DNA of 64,000 nt, from NCBI GenBank assembly GCA_028551475.1, contig CM052358.1:684501-748500 (forward strand). Reading direction: 5' to 3'. The stretch is from Casuarina equisetifolia. Lineage: Eukaryota > Streptophyta > Magnoliopsida > Fagales > Casuarinaceae. Below the pieces are notes generated by a model. It made no database searches. It saw nothing but the letters and a program-made list of their open reading frames with translations, and was not told where the DNA came from. Positions within the stretch are counted from its first letter, which is position 1. The number at the start of each line of letters is the position of its first letter. Positions 1 to 12,491 of this stretch are shown piece after piece. The position numbers and the translations under genes were made by a program.

Positions 1-400
1 GATTTGTCAATTTAAGGAGTCATAGGGATACGAAAATTTCAAGAATGAAATTTAAAATTTTTTGTTTGAAAGCGGGATAATGAAATTTTAGAAACAACAA
101 AAATTTTTAGCCTAAATTTTGTGTATTACACTTGCATTTATGTGGACTTTCCCTTAATACTATTCATCTGTATACAATGGAACATGGGGGAAGTAATCTT
201 AGCCGAGTTGCCAGTTGCAAATCTTTTTCTTGTTTTTCCCAAGAACCTTCCCTTTGAGATTGAGCAATTATTTCTATATTTCATGCCAGTCTTCCATCAA
301 TGTTTGCTGGCACGTACCAAGTCTCAGCATGGAGATTATAGAATCTTTACTGCAGACTCGTCCTGCAGAATCTGTGCAGACTTTACATTCAAATAAATAC
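1..400. other. AT-rich sequence, nothing recognised
   Basis: I see no gene here. The short open frames on the plus strand have no family resemblance and no clear splice context. Around 340-425 there is partial similarity to the Era exon 1 sequence that follows, so the edge of the copy 0 scrap may reach into this stretch. Confidence 0.4.
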
Positions 401-427
401 TCGTTCTCCGTGCCTGCCCTCGAATAT

Positions 428-585
428 AAACGCAGACTCGTCCTCCGAATAAGAACTCATCTCTGCTTCCTCTTTGGAGTCATATTATTCCTCGTACAAG
501 ACAAGGCTTCGGTGGCTGTTCTTGTACCTGAAATTGCTGCGGGCTGGGAAGTGGAAATGGGTTCGCCCTAGTTGGTTGATTTCTC
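428..585 (-). pseudogene. Era GTPase exon 1 fragment (copy 0)
   Basis: The minus strand reads [19 protein letters not shown] and then SLVLYEE followed by a stop. This matches the middle of exon 1 of the intact Era gene ([34 protein letters not shown]) at 7148-7300. The codon after LYEE is a stop where the intact gene reads Lys, so the fragment cannot code. No other Era exon is found beside it. It is the most eroded of four Era copies in the window. Confidence 0.8.
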
Positions 586-699
586 TCATGGAAACGTGAA
601 CTACACAAACCATTTGGAAAGCAAACTTTGTGACAGGAACACTTCTTGAATTTAGGTTACATACCAAGTCAAAAAAGTCGTTTTCTCTTTAAGACCAAC

Positions 700-1690
700 T
701 TATATAAAAAGAACAGATGTTTAGTTTTGAAAAAATGAATTCGTAAAAAAATTTGGACAATATGAACTGATGTACACTTATTCTTAATAAAAGTGTAAAT
801 AATAGCTTATACCCATGCCTTGATAAGACAAGCAAGATCATCTGAAAATCGCTATCAAGTTAAAGAAAAATGATATTATGAAAAACGAATTAAAATGTCA
901 TGCTAATCAATAATCATTAACAACTGATATTCATCCTGAAATATTGAGATAGAGATGCAATATTGAAAACGTGCACCTATCTGAAAAATTAAAATCAACA
1001 TCCAAGAGCAATGTTTCTCTTTTCTCAATAGCCACCAGTAATGTTGCAATTCCCTTAAATAAATCAATCATTAAAAAAAAAGGGGGGGGCAAATAATTGG
1101 CAGAACAGAACATAATAACATACTACTAATGGCCAAGCTGCGTAAATTCCAAAACCTCTTACATTTTTAGAACTGAAATGTTATTCTACATGGTGTTCCA
1201 CCAACCAAAAGGTGGCATGAAACACTCATTAAAAAAAAAAAAATTAAACATGCATGGGGAAACAAGGCAGATGCAAAACAAAATTGCAATTTTAGCTTAC
1301 TTGAGTTTCTATGGAAAGAAAGCTAGTGCATGGAACTAGTCTCCGTGGCGCCAGACTTCAAAATAACATAAAGTTGCAGGATATATAGAAAACACATTCA
1401 AACCTACCAGAGATTTATGTATCTCCCTTCTATGAACTGCTTCAGCCAAAATGATGATAAAAGCATAATGACTCGTGCCAAAAATCAAGATTATAACAAC
1501 CAGATTTATCTATGTCATGATCTATCAACTTCTGTGTTGGTAACAGAGGCACAAAGTTAACTTACCTCGTGGAACTATACAATTAGAAGGATCAACTGTT
1601 TTAAGGCAAGAAACCATATAAACCAAGTGCATTATGTACCCTTTAGTTCTTTATCTTCCATGACAGAGCATCACAGTTACTGCTTGGTCT
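700..1690 (-). repeat. Duplicated spacer from 3' flank of the coiled-coil gene (copy 0)
   Basis: This non-coding stretch resembles 7790-8650 and 41800-42720, the sequence between the Era gene and the last exon of the coiled-coil gene in the other copies. Shared blocks include the text around the CTTCAGCCAAAATGATGAT stretch near 1440 and the CATGACAG block near 1660. Similarity stops near 1690, before any coiled-coil exon. Confidence 0.7.
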
Positions 1691-2204
1691 GCGTGTAAGG
1701 ACTGTTGGGGTGGGGGTTGGTTGTTTAAGGGGGTGAGAGATGGTATTAGCTTGCACCAAGTCTTTGTTGTGGCCATTTTTGCCATCGGTGTTGTTGTGCC
1801 AAATGGCTTGACCCGGAACGGGGAGGGACTACGGGTTTCTTTGCAGCACTCTTTTTTTTTTTAAAAAAAAAAAAAATTAAAATTAACCACTTTTAATCCA
1901 GAATTTTTTAAAAAAAAATTTTTTTCTTCCAATGCATACTTTAAGCTAAAAGCAAGATTTTAATTTGCAATATTTTCTTTCATTCCAAACATACTTTTGA
2001 CTCAAATTAAATGAAATAAATTAGACATTTCTGTACATACCAAATATACCTAGAAATCTCAAAGTTAAACAATTTAAAGTAAACAACTTCAACTCATATT
2101 AATAAACCCACAATTTGATCTACAAACTATAAAATATATATTTTTAATCTAAATATTGAAAAATAAAAGTACCTTCCATCAACGAAGGATTTTCTCTTAA
2201 TCAA
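1691..2204. other. Unassigned insert between copies 0 and 1
   Basis: At 1691 the duplicated spacer gives way to about 160 bp of G-rich sequence. It ends in a run of T followed by a run of A (about 1850-1875), then AT-rich DNA. It has no counterpart elsewhere in the window. An inserted retroelement tail is possible, but I see no coding motif or target duplication. Confidence 0.3.
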
Positions 2205-2676
2205 CAGCTAAAAGGTTACGCTGTCTAGTTGGCCATTTAATCTAATTCTTCAGCTGTTATTTCTCAATCGAACCTCAAGAGGCCACCTGGTTTGGTTAGC
2301 ACTTTATGGGGGTGGAAATGAGAATTATGATGGCGTAGGTTGTGGGCTTGCTTAAAATATGCATATGCAGTATGAAAGAGATTGAGAGAAAGAAAGAGAG
2401 GAGGCCCCCCTCCAAATAGATTAACAGATAGAAGGACCTCCTTGAGAGAAAAACAAAGCAGGGAGGGACGGTTTACGTCTGTAATATCTAAGTAGATTAT
2501 TAGCCCCGAACGTGCTTTGAAATTTTTGGCCTCAAAGTAAAATCTGATTATTGATGGCTAAATTAAAAGTAAAGATTTCAGCAACCAATTCCATAAGATT
2601 AAAGAGGAAATGATTCTATTTTGAGTATCATCGTACACTAAAGCCATCAACTTTTTCAATAATTCACAATTTTCAG

Positions 2677-5600
2677 TCATTGAGCTCTAATTTTCCCTCC
2701 ATAGCCATAATACTTCAACAGCCCTTCATCTTGCCGCCAATTCTCTTTCACTTTCACTTCAACCTGTCCAGACATGGTTGTCTTAAGGTGAATAGTTTCC
2801 TAGCAGAAACAAAAGTTGCTTGAAAATAATGCAGCGTATAGATTACCAACAGTAGCACAAAGTTCATGAGTCACCAAAACCAAATAACTAATCGTTTTAG
2901 TGTCTGCACCTCAAGATAGACCTTCTTCTGTAAGAAATCTTCAATGTCAAGCCGTGCAGCTGTTGCAAGTAGTTTCAAAGCCTTCCCTTCCTATAGTGAT
3001 TGACACAAAATCAGATAAACATATCAAATGCACCAAAAACAATGTTTCAAGTTAAAAAATTTGTATTTCAGGTAGAAACTAAAACTCTTCCATGTAAATA
3101 TTTGTCCTTGTTGCAAGCAATGGATGCACTTGGACCGTTTAAAACGTTCATTAGCCACTGCTAGATTAATTCCAGGACATATTTACAACATTTCTTCCCC
3201 TTAACTCATGGTAAAAGCCTAAAACGGGAATCTCCTAAATAAAAACAACTCTACCAGAACCTCATTCATCACTTAGTAATTGAAATACAATTCCAAGGGT
3301 CAACCATTGATGGAAGAGATGAAAGGACATGACATCTTTAGCTTCCTCTGAAATGCTACTGAATTCCATGCTATCCTACCATCATCCTTCTGCTCTACTT
3401 ATATGCTAATGAAGGCCCCATGCCATATAATCACTACATCAAGATAATCTCTAGCTCAAATGGCATTTTCCGTGCACGCTGAAATCAAGGTCTCCAGACC
3501 TACTGGGTGCATGGCACTTACCATAAGAAAAGAAGAAAAAAAAGGAAAAAGAAAAAGAGACAATAAATCTATAACTTAAGTGTACTCACTCTTCCAATGA
3601 GAATAATCTTTTGTGAATTCTTTTCAACGAGGACTTCCACTTGAATAAAATCTTTTGCAGTTGGTCTAGCTTTATAGCTCACCACATTCACCTAGAAGAT
3701 TCCAAATTAAAGAACCAAAGAGAAGGAAAATCCATTAGCCCAAAATATCTTAAAAAGATAAAAGTGAAGAGGAGCTGAAATCAATAAGTTTTTTTTTTTT
3801 TTTTCCTTTTCCATTTTTCTCTTTTTTGTAAGTGAGAAATGTTGCATCACAAGCCAATCATGATCTTTCTAATCAGTACCTGACATGCATAAGGAACTTC
3901 ATTTCGGTATTGCATAAAGATCTTTTCTCTCACAATTTCAGATATGAAGAATCTCTCTGGGTGCTCGCTGACAATATCCTGAGAATTCAAGTGCAAGAAG
4001 GTAAGAAACATATATAGGAAACAAATAACTCTAAAATAAGGGAGGGAAAAAAAAAACAGAAGAGAAAAGACCATAAAATTGCAAGACCTCATTTAAAGAC
4101 AAAGGAAGTGTTAAGGGAAATTTTTTTTTTTTAATTTTGGTAAATGGGTTAAGCAACTTCAGCTGAACTACCCCAAAAGATAAAAAAACTAGCAGACACA
4201 ATGTTTCTCGGTGCAATAGGCCAGAGATGCCCATCTTAGAACGAAGTTCCTTCTTAGTTGCTACTTTCCTCGCACATGTACTATTAAATTAAATATTTCC
4301 AATCATCACACCAGATCAATTTGACATATACATAAACCATGATCCTAGATTTTTTTTTTAATTAATCCAAGAGAAAGTGTTGTATCTCGCCTAAACTTAC
4401 ATCTTTGTGGCATGTATATCACATCTCGTCAAGGAGATTAAGAATCAAGTCCTCAAGGCTTTCCACCATTCTTAAATCAGAGCACAATCGGGCAGCAATG
4501 GTGTGTTCATTACAAGCATATCAGCCATGGCCAAGAACAAATGGTGAAAGGCACTATTATACGACATAAGTTTCCAACTGACCAGAACCTAGCCAGGAGA
4601 TTTCTTGGCATCAATGTAATGTATGCTATTTCCAAAGTCTGTTGAATCCCACTCTAGCTTTGAATCATATTGAAAATTTGGGTGTCAAACAGAACCAAAA
4701 ACTTGAAATGGATATTAGGATCACGATACTCCTATTTTGTTTCTATTTTCCAGTATTTGAGCAAAGCAATGTCCACTCACAGAATCAAACCAAAAACTTG
4801 ACAAAGACATTCTTTATCCAGGAGTAATTTGTGTATTTCATGGGCAATGAAGGAACTTGACTATAATTATAGATTAAAACTATGAAATAACCATACCATT
4901 ACAACTCATAAACAATAATATTGAAAGAAAGCAACCCATGGAAAAATCAAATTTCTACATGCCTTTGGGTAGTAAGGTGGACCAACAGGAAGTTTTGATA
5001 GTATCCAGTCCTTGATATCTTCCACTCCATGACCATATTTTGCACTCACAGGTATAACCTCATCTACAGCTGTAAATTTCTCATACCACTACAAAGAAGA
5101 TAAACTTTTAAACTAGAATAAAAACTTACTCATTCTTGAAAATGAATGCACTTATATAGGACAAAGAAAATATCAACCGAGTTCCGACCTCCAGCTTCTT
5201 TGCAATTTCACCTGGTTTGATCAGGTCTTTCTTGTTCATAACCAACAAAGTGGGTGGCTTGTCTTCAAGGTCTCCTACAGCTTCTTCCAAAACTTCATCA
5301 ATCTAGAAACAGGGAAATGATTTAAAGATAGAACAAATATTTTTATTAGTAATCAACAACCAAAGAATCATACTTTTTGGGGCACTTTACATGCATCAAC
5401 AAGTACAAGTACACAGTCTGCATTGATGGCAGCACGTTGAACATTCTTCATCATCATAGTGTCCAACTTGTGCATTTTCTTCTCAATAACACCAGGTGTA
5501 TCATAAAGAACCATCTGTAAGCAAACCCTAAGTTTAGATGTATGAGAGCCAGAAAAAATGAAAATGTATAGAGTCACGAATTTGTCAACAGTGTTTGCAG

Positions 5601-7426
5601 GGTTCTAAAGCAGCCCACATGATAGCACCTATAAACTGAATGGGTGCAATTTAACTGTAAACAAGTTGTTGGAATTCCACAATATGATAAAGAAACAGCC
5701 CTTTATTAAACATTTATGCAGCCTAATTTATCTTTTGGATATTCAATATTCTTTCTTAGGTCGTCCCATCTTATTGCATCAATACAAACACGTGCTTGAT
5801 ATGAATGAAAGGCTAGCCAACAAAAATCCTTCAATGAGACAATCTAAAGTCAGTATATCTTCATTCATGAAAATTGGATTTTCTTTTTTCCAATTTATGA
5901 TGGAAATAAAGCTGCTCTGGTAAACAACAATCATATTTTATTACTAAATATAACATGCTCATCTTGTCACTAGCACAATAATCAGCAAACAGAATCAGAT
6001 TGAATCTCAATCTTATTCTAAAGAGGCCTCTACAAATGTCCTAAATATAAGGCCATTCATTAGATCATAAAAGCAAACAGAACGCTTGAAGTATTTGAGA
6101 CTATTAGAAGAAAGCAAAATCTCACAAAACAGAAACATGGCCAGGTTAATCAACAGAATGCACAGCCCAAGCAACTCAAACTTAATGTAGCCTTTTTATC
6201 TCAGATATTTTATGCCACAAAAGGACTTCTAAGTTTTAACAGATAACTGGAAACAATTACAAGAATTAGAAATAAATAAAGTCAAACCTGATACTTTGGG
6301 CCAGAGCATATACCAAGAATTCGGTGCCTCGTAGTTTGAGGTTTATCCGTAACAATTGACAGTTTTTGGCCTATCATCTGGTTAGTTAGTGTACTCTTTC
6401 CAACATTTGGCATGCCAAGTACAGCCACATAACCTACATTTGATTCATCAAAATTCAAAACCACTGGAAGAACAAGCCGTAAAGCTTCTTAGAAAAAAGA
6501 AAGAATTCAAAGCATGAACCACAAGTAACAAGATGAGAGGGAAATGAACCCTGCAAATAAAAAACATTCACTAAAATTTTTTTTTTTATACCTTGCCTTA
6601 GTTTTCTAAAGCTGGTTGTTTGATTGATAGACTCCTTTAAAGGAAATTTTTGTTAAAAACACTAGCTTTTGAGCATTTTCATCCACCTGAGCCACACCTC
6701 GTGTTTCCCAAAAATGAAAAAGTGCGAAAAGCATAATTTCCTTCACCAACTGGCATACTGGTAACCGCAGCATTGGATTTTCTCTTCAAAATTAAATTGA
6801 ACTTATATGTTAGCTTGCTTGAATTTCGAGGTGCTAGCTGAAAGTTATAAGACTATGTAAAGAAGTCCACGTAGATGACTACTAAGAAATCTCCTTCAAA
6901 AGGAACCTCTTATGCCAATTATAAAGAAGCAGAAGTTCAAAACCTTCAAGCTATCACATTTCTTAACTCTTCATCCAAAATTCCCGACGTCTAAAATCAA
7001 AAAAAGAAGGAAACAAACTAAAACACAGGATAATAAAAAGCAGAGACGACCGCTACGATGGTTGGGGTCTAAGGGGTATTCATGCTCTTCCATTTCATAG
7101 TCGTCGAGCAAGGCCATGTTCCTGTCAGGCTTGCCACTCAGAGACAATAACGCAGACTCGTCCTCCGAATATGAGCTCGTCTCTGCTTCCTCTTCAGAAT
7201 CATGTTTTTCCCCGTGCAAGACAAGACTTGGGTGGTTGTTCCCGTCCCTGGAATTGCAACGGGCTCGGAACTGGAAATGGGTTCGCCCAAGTTGGTTCGT
7301 AGGGGTACGGCGAAAATGAATTTGAGTACTGAATGGAGCGGCGAGGAGCTTATCGACATGGGTATGCTGGGTAAGCACAGGCTTATCTCCGTGAAGGGTT
7401 GGATATGTGTGCAGAGCTAGCTCCAT
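2677..7426 (-). CDS. ERA: Era-type GTPase with KH domain, probably organellar
   Basis: Nine exons, all frame-consistent: 7057-7426, 6288-6463, 5374-5514, 5189-5302, 4963-5088, 3880-3978, 3590-3691, 2910-2990 and 2677-2799. They give 443 codons plus stop. Exon 1 encodes a leader rich in basic and hydroxylated residues, consistent with an organelle transit peptide, then an acidic stretch. The G motifs are complete: P-loop [10 protein letters not shown]2 in PQTTRHR, G3 DTPG, G4 NKKD and G5 SAK. The C-terminal KH domain keeps its GREG loop. Bacterial Era binds the 3' end of 16S rRNA and helps small-subunit assembly; plant homologues act in plastids or mitochondria. Intron 5 starts with GC (AAG then GCATGT) rather than GT. 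The related copies start eleven codons upstream, but a lost base puts that ATG out of frame here, so I chose the ATG at 7426. This is the only undamaged copy of four. Confidence 0.88.
4955..4962 (-). other. GC-AG 5' splice site of Era intron 5
   Basis: Exon 5 ends in the Lys codon AAG and the intron begins GCATGT. Exon 6 resumes in phase 0 with GATATTGTC at 3978 after a normal AG. Moving to the nearby GT would add bases that break the frame and the conserved [12 protein letters not shown] junction. The same position reads GCATGT in copy 2 and GCAAGT in copy 3. Confidence 0.75.
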
Positions 7427-7589
7427 TTTCGGAGCACTGCAGGAACCGTTGGCACCATTGCATCTTTCCGCTTCTTTGTCTATCTACACGACTAGTTCTA
7501 AATACGCCGCCGTTTTAAGATTGTTAGAAGACGATTTCAACCTCGAAATCCTCCTCGAATTACAATTTAAAAAATGTAATTGAAATAAT

Positions 7590-8690
7590 ATGTGCAATTT
7601 ATATAGTTCTTCACAAGCCTTCTTACATCTAATATAGGCTACATTTGAAAGTAATATATTTTGAATTTTTGTACAGAAAATGCTAATAAATTTCGAGAAA
7701 GTCTTTCTTTTTTAATATTAGCATGTTGAAAAAGATCATATATTTAGTCTTCAAGAATAAAATTCATTCAAAATTTAACAAAACTGCAAATAATAGCTTA
7801 TGCACTCCCTTTGTAATAGGCTAAACAGGCTTAGTCACAAAATTGCTACCATTCAAAAGGCCTTATTATGAATATTGAATTAAAATGTTGTCCTCATCAA
7901 GAACTATGACTAGGTGATTTTTTTCCCACAATGAAAAAAATATATAATTACCCTAAAATTGACATTCATATAGAGATGTTATTGTGAAAACGTGCATAAT
8001 TAAAAATCAAAACCCACTTTTCTTAATAATCAGCACAAACGATGCTATAAATCCCTTAACAATTCAATCACAAAAACGCCAGCTTGGGCCAGAAACTACC
8101 GGTACAGAAAAAGCAGATAATAGCATCCAGTATAATGATCAGCCAAGCTGCTGATAAATCCAAAAACCTCATCCATTTTCAGAGTTCAAACGTTATTCTA
8201 CATAGTGGTGCACCACCCAAAAGGCAGCCATGAAAAACTTATTAACATTATACTTGCCTGGGGGACAAGGCAGATGCAACACAAAATTGTAATTTTAGGT
8301 CACTTGAGTTTGTAAGGGAAACAAAACAAAATATAAAATGGAACCAGTCTCCATCGTGTCGAGCTTCAAAATAAACTCAGGTTGCAGGATTTATAGATAA
8401 CACATTCAAGTCCACCAGAGATTTATCCATCTCCTTTCTAATGCACTGCTTCAGCCAAAATAATGATTAAAACAGACTTACTCGTGCCCAAAATTAAGAT
8501 TATAACAACCAGACTTATCTGTTTCATGATCTTCAGCTTTTGTATTGGTACCAGAGGCACAAAGTTAGGTATCTGGTGGAACTATATAACCTTTGAGATC
8601 AGAAAGATCAACTGACAAAGGCAAGACCATATCCAACAAATGTATTATGTGATCTTAGTTATTTATCTTCCATGACAGCATCATGGCTAC
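7590..8690. repeat. Intergenic spacer duplicated with 41590-42745
   Basis: No gene is seen. This is the spacer between the Era promoter and the 3' end of the coiled-coil gene, alignable by eye with copy 3. It probably includes the old 3' UTR of the coiled-coil gene and the Era upstream region. Confidence 0.65.
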
Positions 8691-9124
8691 TAGCTGATTG
8701 GCTACCTATTCATCAGCTGCATCGTTGCCTTCATGATTCGGAAAATGGTCAGTGTAGATGAACCTCTTCCTGTTGGAAGGTATGACTATGCTAAGGCTCA
8801 GTGCCAAGCGTGATCACAGCAGCAATTGAACCCCAAACCCATCTTTGCCTTCTTTTCCTCATTTGCCTCTAAAGAAATAGAAAACTGCTATAGTTACAGG
8901 AGCAAATAATGCTACACATGTAAGAGGGGTTTATATAAATGTAAGAAGAAACTTATGCAAGCATCAAATACAACAAGAACAAGCATGTTCTAGAATGTAT
9001 GCACGTGTGTATTTGTGTGAAAAGAGAAAACTTTATCATTTGATCCCAACTTAAGTAGTTGTTTTCTGGATGTCATGCCAGATGAGCTCACTCTTCTGAT
9101 TCAAAAATAAAGGAGGGAGGGAGG

Positions 9125-9155
<31 letters not shown>

Positions 9156-10290
9156 CACAGGTCGACCTTGGAACCCTGCCATTAAAGAGTACTGAGATTT
9201 TTTACCATGTCCCTCTAGAAGGCTAGATTGCCAACTCCTAGTTCAACGTTAGGAGTAAAAGCCCCAATGTTAATATTTGTTAGACCAACTACCCCAAAAA
9301 GAGCAATATTACCACACAAAAATGTGGTAGACAACTTGGGACCTAGTCTTACGTGCGGCAGTGGCTGCTTGGAATCTATTTTTAAGCTCCTCAGTCCATA
9401 CTGTTACTAAGTCTAAGACACCATACCTATCTTCGGCAGAACTTCACTGTTCATATGCATAAAGCGATAAGACTTCTCTGCCATGTCGGTGATTCCATAA
9501 GGGAAATCCAACTTTTTTTTTTTTTCAAACGACACCATCTTGTGTGTTGTCTTTTAGATAAAACGTTGTGGCTTCCAATTTAACCTCTTAAACTTAAACC
9601 AAATAATGAAAATAGAAAGGACTATTGACCTTTCAAGGAAAAGGTAAGAAATTTATTATTATTCTTTAACTTTTCAAAGAGGACAATATTTTGGACATCC
9701 AAAAATGAACAACGGACCAACAATCCAGGGTGGAGGGGATAAGTATCTAAATAAATAAGTAAATGGCAAGACTACCACAATTTTAAATCAACAAAGCATA
9801 AACAACAAAAAGACCAATTACCTTCCCAAGCATTGAAAAACTCCTCCCCTACCCCCCGGTTGTAAGCTTCACAGAACGTTCTGTCCCACAATTATCCTCT
9901 CCATCTGTGTTGCTTGCAATACTAAATGAATCCTGTGGATCAAAGAAATTTTCAGGTTCGACATCCCTTTTATCTTTCAACACATCATCTTCCTTGACTA
10001 CACAATTACTTTTACTAATGCTCCCAAGTTCCCCATTACTACACCTGAGTTTCCCATTACTGCTCCCAAGTTTCCCGTTACTCCTACCAAGTTCCCCATT
10101 ACTGCTCCCATGTTTACTGTTAAAGCTACCAACTTCACTGACATGGCCACCGTTCACATTCTCCTCCTCACTAGCACCAAGAATGGTGAGAGTAATGGGG
10201 TCATCCTTAGTTGAATATGTTCAAATAACCAACAATATTTGTACAGAGACAATTGCTTCTTGTCCTAAAATATGTGTATCTGGTAGAGCT
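8690..10290 (-). pseudogene. Coiled-coil gene remnant i: exon 3 and part of exon 1, exon 2 deleted
   Basis: An exon 3 copy (about 8700-8875) has lost about 17 bp after the acceptor, apparently between two AGAGG repeats, and 2 bp in the membrane segment. Sequence at 9160-9365 matches 43230-43450; at 9367 it jumps to sequence matching 44825 onward. About 1.4 kb, including all of exon 2, is therefore missing. The 3' part of exon 1 follows at 9849-10218 (minus strand, ending in SASNTDGEDNCG-like sequence before a frame break), with four instead of seven seven-residue repeat units. It then breaks into more 3' flank. Confidence 0.8.
9111..9155. repeat. GGAG/GA microsatellite
   Basis: GGAG tetranucleotide units grade into a (GA)n run. 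The matching place in copy 3 (near 43195) has only a short purine stretch, so the expansion is specific to this copy. Confidence 0.9.
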
Positions 10291-11100
10291 ATATAACCAC
10301 TGAGATCAGAAAGATCAACTGATAAAGTCAAAAGACCATACTGTCCAAGTGCATTATGTGCCTTTTTATTCTTCATCTTCCATGACAGAGCATCACGGTT
10401 TCTAATTGAATTGCCACCTATTAATCAGCTGCATCATTGTCTCGGGTTTCAGAAAAATGGTTGGGGGAAGATGATCATCTTCCAGTTGAAAGGCTTGAAC
10501 ATGCCAACGCTGCAAAGCCAAGCGTCATTCCAGTGCCTTCTTTTCTTCATTTGCTTCTCATGTCATGCCACCTCTAAAGTAACAGAGAATTGCTATAATT
10601 AGAGGAGAAAATAATGGCATACTTGTAAGAGGGGTTATATAAATGTCGGAAGAAACTTATGCAAGCATTAAATACAACAAGAACAAGCATATTCTAGTAT
10701 TTATGTGCATCTATGTGCACTTATGCAAACATCAAATACAACATGATTGTGTAGATTTGTGCACAAACAGGGAACTTCATGATCTGATCCCCACCTAAGT
10801 AGTGGGTTTCTGAATCTTATGCCAGATAAGTTCACTCTTATGGTCCAAAATAAAACAAATGAGAGAGGTTTCTTTCAGTTTTTTGGCAACAATGGCTAGT
10901 GTTGCAGCATCCCCACACAATTCCACTCTCTGTCTCTAACAGTGAAGTGGATCACGGTGTCTCCACCAACAACAAATTGCAAAATAGAAGGTCAACCTCA
11001 AAGAGAACGCTCAACCTAAGGTACAATCTTGTTCCACTTAATACAGAAAAAAGAATTTGAAGGATCAAAACTTGTGGAAAAATATAATCTGATCAATAAA
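10290..11100 (-). pseudogene. Coiled-coil gene remnant ii: second exon 3 copy
   Basis: Another copy of the last exon of the coiled-coil gene lies at about 10415-10595 on the minus strand, flanked by the same 3' and intron sequences as remnant i. About 30-40 bp covering the start of the transmembrane segment are deleted, so no tail anchor could be made. Two remnants side by side show that the coiled-coil gene was itself partly duplicated inside copy 1. Confidence 0.75.
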
Positions 11101-11190
11101 TGTTTCTTCAAATTCCACAAACTAAAATACTTAAATGTTACTGCTATTATGCAAAAAGTGCTTTATACTTGTAGACAAAAGTTCTCATCT

Positions 11191-11262
11191 TTACTCAGCA
11201 AACCATGTGCTGGGATTAACAGCTTCGTCTGCTTTCTCAAGAATTGAGAGGTATGATTTAGT
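11191..11262 (-). pseudogene. Probable last exon of the putative plastid-protein gene (copy 1)
   Basis: After an AG acceptor (11263-11264) an open frame of 23 codons reads TKSYLSILEKADEAVN then PSTWFAE and a stop. It is in line with, and on the same strand as, the split gene remnant upstream at 11640-17650. Assigning it to that gene is my inference from order and strand; I do not recognise the protein. Confidence 0.4.
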
Positions 11263-11688
11263 CTACCTATTAGGCATTTGCCAGATGACCAACAAGGCCC
11301 ATAAATCTACAACATTCTTTGCATAACTGCACTTAAGTAAAAAGGCAGGAAAAAAATCTGACTCACCCACGTCAAATCTAAACTATTTACATCACTTCAT
11401 CTTTCAAGCGAGAATTTCTACATGTGATTCATTCTTAGTCATCCTTCAAAAACATGCTTCGCATACTTAAAACCTCTAGCAGACTAATATATATAACCAA
11501 ACCATTCAATGCCCCCGTATTTTGGTAGTTAGCAAATTCATTCCTCTTATGAACAAATGAAATTCCACATTTGTGCAACCTTAACCAAAAGCATTTATAA
11601 ACAATAAACAAAGAATCAAAGTGACCGATAAAAATACCAGGAATTTTGCTTGTTTCCCCAAGGCCGCCGGCGAACACTTCGTCCTCAT

Positions 11689-12373
11689 TGTTAGAAATAC
11701 AAACCAAAACAGAACTGCCGAATATCTTGCCAGAATTAAAAACAAAAACGGAACCGACGAGAACCATTTCTAAATCAAAAACCGAAAATCAAATTTTGAA
11801 AATAAATACGTCGGCGATATCTGAATCCGAAGAAGAAGAAGCGACAGTTATTAAAGCAGGCGCGTGTACCACACGCGCCATTCAACCAAGGCAACTCACG
11901 GACAAAATAAAGACGCGCGCGTATAACTCACGCGCGTCATCTTCTTCCTCACGCCCGCGAGAGAACAACGATTCGTCTCCTTCGTTTAACAGTTATACAA
12001 AACGGTTCAAGGTGAAATAAGAGGCATTTTAATTAGAGGAAAACGATCTCTTTATTTCAATAAAAAAAATAAAAAGAATCATTAACTCTATTGATGAAAT
12101 TTTCTACTCAAAATCTAAAAGGTCTTAGGATTTTTCATATTTTTTGGTTTTTCATAATCAATTGTATTGATCATCATCATTAAGAGATGATTTACGTTTG
12201 TTTTTCCAACCACTATAAAAAGGTAGTTGGTGTGTACTCAATGATTCACTCAAGTAATACAAATTACTACTTTCATATTGTTTTTCATATTGTTTTTCAT
12301 ATTATTTTTCATATTGTTCTTCATATTTTTATAATAATTTCTACAATATATTGTAGAAATTGTTATTTTAACT
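11689..12373 (+). repeat. 5' LTR of the Copia element
   Basis: 685 bp, starting TGTTAGAAATAC. It holds two GC-rich inverted repeats (11859-11879 and 11912-11938), a probable TATA box in CTATAAAAAGG near 12214, and five units of a 12-bp CATATTGTTTTT repeat near 12278-12335. The 3' LTR has four such units. Confidence 0.93.
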
Positions 12374-12385
12374 TGGTATCAGTTT
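12374..12385 (+). other. Primer-binding site of the Copia element
   Basis: TGGTATCAG directly after the 5' LTR is the usual Copia site complementary to the 3' end of initiator methionine tRNA. Confidence 0.85.
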
Positions 12386-12491
12386 AGCCTTTTTGGCGAA
12401 AGCTTTTTTTTCAAAAAAAAACAAAAAAAAACAAAAACAAAAAATAAAAAAAAGTTTTCTTTTTCTTTTTCTATTCTTGATCCTTTTACAG

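Noticed and set aside
12393..12491. Upstream extension of the Copia gag frame
   Set aside because: It is A/T-run leader sequence just after the primer site, with Lys and Phe runs only; gag starts at the ATG at 12492.
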